Shown in pieces: positions 61,065-64,000 of a DNA stretch of 64,000 bases. Numbering within the stretch: the stretch's first letter is position 1; each line of letters opens with the position of its first letter. Under the pieces are notes generated by a model. It was not told the origin of the DNA. It was given only the letters and a program-made list of their open reading frames with translations, and did not search any database. The stretch spans positions 372,001 through 436,000 of the forward strand of contig NZ_JASJNC010000003.1 in NCBI RefSeq assembly GCF_030065545.1. The letters are read 5' to 3'. Both the position numbers and the translations under genes were made by a program. This DNA is from Marinicella marina. Lineage in GTDB: Bacteria; Pseudomonadota; Gammaproteobacteria; Xanthomonadales; Marinicellaceae.

Positions 61065-62621
61065 TTAACCTGCAGGGTAAACGTAGCTGGCTTGCAGACC
61101 CAATGGAATGCCTAAGTACCAATAAGCCAATAAGAACAACGTCCAACCAACCAAAAAGGCTATAGAGAACGGAATCATCAACGCGATCAATGTACCCACT
61201 CCAGTGTCTTTGACATATTTCTGGCAATACACCACAACCAATGGGAAGTACGGCATCAATGGTGTGATGATGTTGGAACTCGAATCACCGACACGATAAG
61301 CAGCCTGAGTCAAATCAGGCGATATACCCAACTGCATCAACATCGGCACAAAAATCGGCGCGAGCAACGCCCATTTACCTGAGGCCGATCCAACAAACAA
61401 GTTAACAAAGGCCGTCAAAAAGATAATGCCTACCACTGTAACAGCACTGGGTAAAGCCAGCGCTTTGAGCATTTGTGCCCCTTCAATCGCCAATAAAGCA
61501 CCGAGATTAGATTTGGCAAAAGCGGCCACAAATAAGGCGCAGAAGAAAACCATAACCAAGTAGTAAGACATGCCATTCATGGCTTTGGTCATCGCATCTA
61601 TCATGTCTTTAGAGCTTTTAAAGGTGCCTGAAACAAAACCATAGATGGCACCAGGAATCCAAAACAATAAGAAAATCAAAGGTACGATGGACTGCATCAG
61701 CGGTGCTTGAAATACCGCCAATTCGCCTTCATAACGCAACGGTGAATCTTCTGACCAAGAAGCCCAAACCAACAAGCCAATACCCACTAACATCACTGTC
61801 GAGGCAATATAAAATGATTTCCTCTCGGTAACAGAAATCTCATCCAGCTTAGGCAAGTCTTCGGTATCACCGTCCAGTTCTGTGGATGCCAGTCTGGGTT
61901 CAATGATTTTATCAGTGATGTACCAACCAACCAATACGATGAATAAACTAGAGGCCGATGTGAAGGCCCAGTTATTCAACGGATTAACCGCCATTTCAGG
62001 TTGAATGATTTGCGCTGCACTTTGGGTAAAACTTTGCAGCAAGGGGTCGATACCAGATGGCACAAAATTGGCACTGAAACCACCACTAACACCAGCGAAT
62101 GCTGCAGCAATACCAGCCAATGGATGACGCCCCATGGCGTAATAGATGACGCCTGCTAAAGGTATCACCAATACATAACCCGCATCTGTGGCAGTGTGAG
62201 AGACGATTGCCACCAGAATAATCACCGGGGTAAGAAGTGCTTTGGGGGTCCTGCGTAGCATCAGTTTAATGGCCGTGTTGATGTAGCCAGAGTGTTCGGC
62301 AACACCGACACCCATCATCGCTACCAACACCACACCCAGTGGTGCAAACCCAGTGAATGTGGTGACCATGGTTGAGAGGAAATTGGCCAGTGCATCACCG
62401 GTAAGTAAATTGTTGATGATGATCGGGGCATCGCTGCGCGGATCAATGGCACTGAAATTAACCCCAGATAATAACCAAGAAAGCACCCAAATGATTAACA
62501 GTGCAAAAAGGAAGATGATGGCAGGATCAGGTAACTTATTACCCACCCGCTCGACTGAATTTAAAAAGCGTTGAACCCAGCTTTGTTTCACTGGTGTTTC
62601 AGGTGCTGCAGTATCGTTCAC
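61065..62621 (-). CDS. AbgT family transporter (paralogue 2)
   Basis: A 518-residue inner-membrane transporter, clearly paralogous to the one at 7766-9376. It has GNKLPDPAIIFLFALL, FTGFAPLGVVLVAMMGVGVAEHSG, VSHTATDAGYVLVIPLAG, HPLAGIAAAFAGVSGGFSANF and YRVGDSSSNIITPLMPYFPLV. The start is GTG 62621 preceded by GAGGAGTCCAAT, the same ribosome-site leader as in paralogue 1. The Asp/Ser differences in the last motif may reflect different substrates. It follows the DUF885 and DUF6265 genes. Confidence 0.94.
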   Translation of the reverse strand: MNDTAAPETPVKQSWVQRFLNSVERVGNKLPDPAIIFLFALLIIWVLSWLLSGVNFSAIDPRSDAPIIINNLLTGDALANFLSTMVTTFTGFAPLGVVLVAMMGVGVAEHSGYINTAIKLMLRRTPKALLTPVIILVAIVSHTATDAGYVLVIPLAGVIYYAMGRHPLAGIAAAFAGVSGGFSANFVPSGIDPLLQSFTQSAAQIIQPEMAVNPLNNWAFTSASSLFIVLVGWYITDKIIEPRLASTELDGDTEDLPKLDEISVTERKSFYIASTVMLVGIGLLVWASWSEDSPLRYEGELAVFQAPLMQSIVPLIFLLFWIPGAIYGFVSGTFKSSKDMIDAMTKAMNGMSYYLVMVFFCALFVAAFAKSNLGALLAIEGAQMLKALALPSAVTVVGIIFLTAFVNLFVGSASGKWALLAPIFVPMLMQLGISPDLTQAAYRVGDSSSNIITPLMPYFPLVVVYCQKYVKDTGVGTLIALMIPFSIAFLVGWTLFLLAYWYLGIPLGLQASYVYPAG

Positions 62622-62709
62622 ATTGGACTCCTCAATTAGTTGGAAATGTTATACCCAATATGCTGCCTTTATTCAAGCCAGCCAGCTTGAAAAGGTCAAA
62701 TACTTGAAG

Positions 62710-63231
62710 TTAAAAATCAGCCCTGTTGTAGGCAATGTGATGTTCTGATTTACTGCCATCTTGGTGTTTCATAACGATGTACCCATCTATTTTATCTGCA
62801 CCATTTTGATAAAAACTTAAACCCGAAAAGTGCACGGCTTTGTCTTCAATCTTAACCAAAGGAAACTCTACGAAATCCGCTTTGTCTTCCCAAGCAACAA
62901 AATCAGCACTGAAGTGCTTAACCAATAAAACCAAGCCGTCACCTTGTTCCTTGATCAGCATCAGTTCGTAAAAGTCGACACCCTTATCTTCATCGTACAG
63001 TTTCCACATGCCAACCATCGATCCGGCTGAAGCAGGATTCCACACTTCCTCAAAACGACTGCCAAAGGCAGTGCCCTGCCAAGCGCCTACCAGCCAAGCG
63101 ACATCAGTCAATTGACCTTTGCCAAGTGGTGCATCAGTTGATAGATGGTAGGTATGTTCAGTCAATTTCTCTTGTGCCATAACCATGCCACTGAAAAAGC
63201 AGATGATGAGGGCCAGGATTGTTTTGTTCAT
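62710..63231 (-). CDS. Exported DUF6265 family protein
   Basis: A 173-residue protein with signal peptide 1-19 (cut after VMA). The mature part matches DUF6265: DVAWLVGAWQGTAFGSRFEEVWNPASAGSMVGMWKL, FYELMLIKEQGDGLVLLVKHFSADF and FVEFPLVKIEDKAVHFSGLSFY. The family is a lipocalin-like exported beta barrel of unknown role. It lies between a DUF885 peptidase-like gene and the AbgT transporter on the same strand. Confidence 0.8.
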   Translation of the reverse strand: MNKTILALIICFFSGMVMAQEKLTEHTYHLSTDAPLGKGQLTDVAWLVGAWQGTAFGSRFEEVWNPASAGSMVGMWKLYDEDKGVDFYELMLIKEQGDGLVLLVKHFSADFVAWEDKADFVEFPLVKIEDKAVHFSGLSFYQNGADKIDGYIVMKHQDGSKSEHHIAYNRADF

Positions 63232-63301
63232 GTTAACTCCTGCTTCACTGAGGGCTCACTCAAAACAATTTGAGTGAGCTGTGAGGTGTTGGTTTACACC
63301 A

Positions 63302-64000
63302 TTAAACGGCTTCAGCAATGTATTTGTCAACCAAACCTTCAAGAATGGTCAATGGCACGGCACCATTTTTCAATACCACATTATGAAATTCACGGATGTC
63401 ATAACGATCGCCCAAAGCAGCTTTGGCCTTTGCTCTCAATTCCATGATCTTAATCATACCCACCTTGTAGGCCAAAGCCTGACCTGGCCACACAATGTAG
63501 CGTTCAATTTCAGAAACCACATCAGTCATGGTCATGCCAGTGGTAGATGCCATGTAATCAATGGCCTGTTCGCGGCTCCAACGTTTGTGGTGGATACCGG
63601 TATCAACCACCAACCTCACTGCACGCAACAGTTCGGCTTGTAGGCGACCTAAATTACTGAAGGGTTCTTGTTGGTAACCTTGTTCCCAAGCCAAACGTTC
63701 AGCATACAAAGCCCAACCCTCTGAATAAGCGGTAAATCCAATGAAATTCCTGAAACTGGGTAAGCCCTCTAATTCAGTCCTGATAGCTATCTGAAAATGA
63801 TGACCCGGCACGGCCTCATGATAAGCCAAGGTTCGCATGCTCCACTTTGGCGTGGCTTTGATGTCGTATAAATTGGCATAAAAAATACCAGGTCTTGAAC
63901 CATCTGGTGCTGGCCCTCTGTAGGAACCGCCAGCGGCTGTTTTTTGTCTGAATTCGGGCACTTTTTTGACCACCACATCGGCTTTGGGCTTGATGTCAAA
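63302..64000 (-). CDS. DUF885 family protein (metallopeptidase-like), C-terminal part
   Basis: Open to the right edge; 232 codons are present and the 5' part lies outside. The zinc-type motif is [12 protein letters not shown] (HExxxGHH), and [22 protein letters not shown] supplies a likely third ligand Glu, as in DUF885 proteins. The end reads [27 protein letters not shown], also typical. Members are usually exported lipoproteins or periplasmic proteins of about 600 residues and are predicted peptidases. Confidence 0.88.
   Translation of the reverse strand, partial: FDIKPKADVVVKKVPEFRQKTAAGGSYRGPAPDGSRPGIFYANLYDIKATPKWSMRTLAYHEAVPGHHFQIAIRTELEGLPSFRNFIGFTAYSEGWALYAERLAWEQGYQQEPFSNLGRLQAELLRAVRLVVDTGIHHKRWSREQAIDYMASTTGMTMTDVVSEIERYIVWPGQALAYKVGMIKIMELRAKAKAALGDRYDIREFHNVVLKNGAVPLTILEGLVDKYIAEAV

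Noticed and set aside
1-64000. CRISPR arrays, tRNA or rRNA genes, insertion sequences, prophage
   Set aside because: Reading the gaps showed no spaced direct repeats, no cloverleaf-like sequence with CCA end, no transposase, integrase or phage protein.

Overview
The window reads as chromosomal DNA of a free-living, aerobic, Gram-negative gammaproteobacterium of moderately low GC. The pointers are the algZ-algR-hemC-hemD cluster, DUF2782, UbiK, RlmB/RNase R, RhlE, Mpl, attenuator leader peptides, and several secreted proteins ending in an 'IF-x-(D/N)-G-F' tail. From memory such tails are common in Marinicella and in Xanthomonadales relatives; the genus is inference. I see no tRNA, rRNA, CRISPR array, insertion sequence, integrase or phage gene, so this looks like stable chromosome with some lineage-specific secreted-protein genes.

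Layout. 1-2627: the 5' end of a glutamate-synthase-like FMN protein, a DUF2782 gene, a lipoprotein and a secreted repeat protein. 2633-5967 (minus): AlgZ/AlgR-type LytTR two-component system translationally coupled to hemC, followed by hemD. 6077-7750 (plus): small secreted protein, YiiD-type thioesterase, lipoprotein, folB. 7766-11415: AbgT transporter, DsbC-like isomerase, PLDc_N membrane protein, CAP-domain protein. 11463-19047 (minus): ilv operon ilvE-ilvD-ilvB-ilvN-ilvC-ilvA, preceded by an Ile/Val/Leu-rich leader peptide and an attenuator hairpin. 19303-24240 (plus): leu operon leuA-leuC-leuD-leuB with its own Leu-rich leader peptide. Together these encode valine, isoleucine and leucine synthesis from a divergent regulatory region. 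The Ilv proteins look like the Bacteroidota/eukaryote-type versions rather than the Escherichia type.

24250-28060: HxlR regulator with a putative operator facing a membrane protein, then a pair of secreted proteins (one short and tagged, one with ten-residue repeats and three Cys-rich modules), then a lipoprotein. 28076-33282 (minus): intradiol dioxygenase, AhpD and AhpC of the mycobacterial kind, rlmB, rnr. 33377-38360 (plus): ubiK, a large secreted M14 carboxypeptidase, rhlE with a structured leader, and a NYN-domain gene. 38546-42044: a membrane-spanning wHTH-nSTAND-TPR regulator followed by a 123-residue unknown. 42101-52991: two secreted proteins, methyltransferase, AlkB, S9 peptidase, VOC protein, pirin, DUF1456, patatin, alpha/beta hydrolase, Na+/H+ antiporter. 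52999-57406: mpl, M24 aminopeptidase, plsC, YheT-type hydrolase. 57403-61013: TPR/degenerate sulfotransferase, uppP and another hydrolase, closed by a good terminator. 61065-64000 (minus): second AbgT transporter, DUF6265 protein, and a DUF885 peptidase-like gene cut by the window edge.

The strongest candidates for something little described are the shared C-terminal tail on four otherwise unrelated exported proteins, the wHTH-nSTAND-TPR regulator with its small partner, the modular secreted protein at 25717-27417, and the back-to-back ilv and leu leader peptides controlling an apparently Bacteroidota-type ilv operon.
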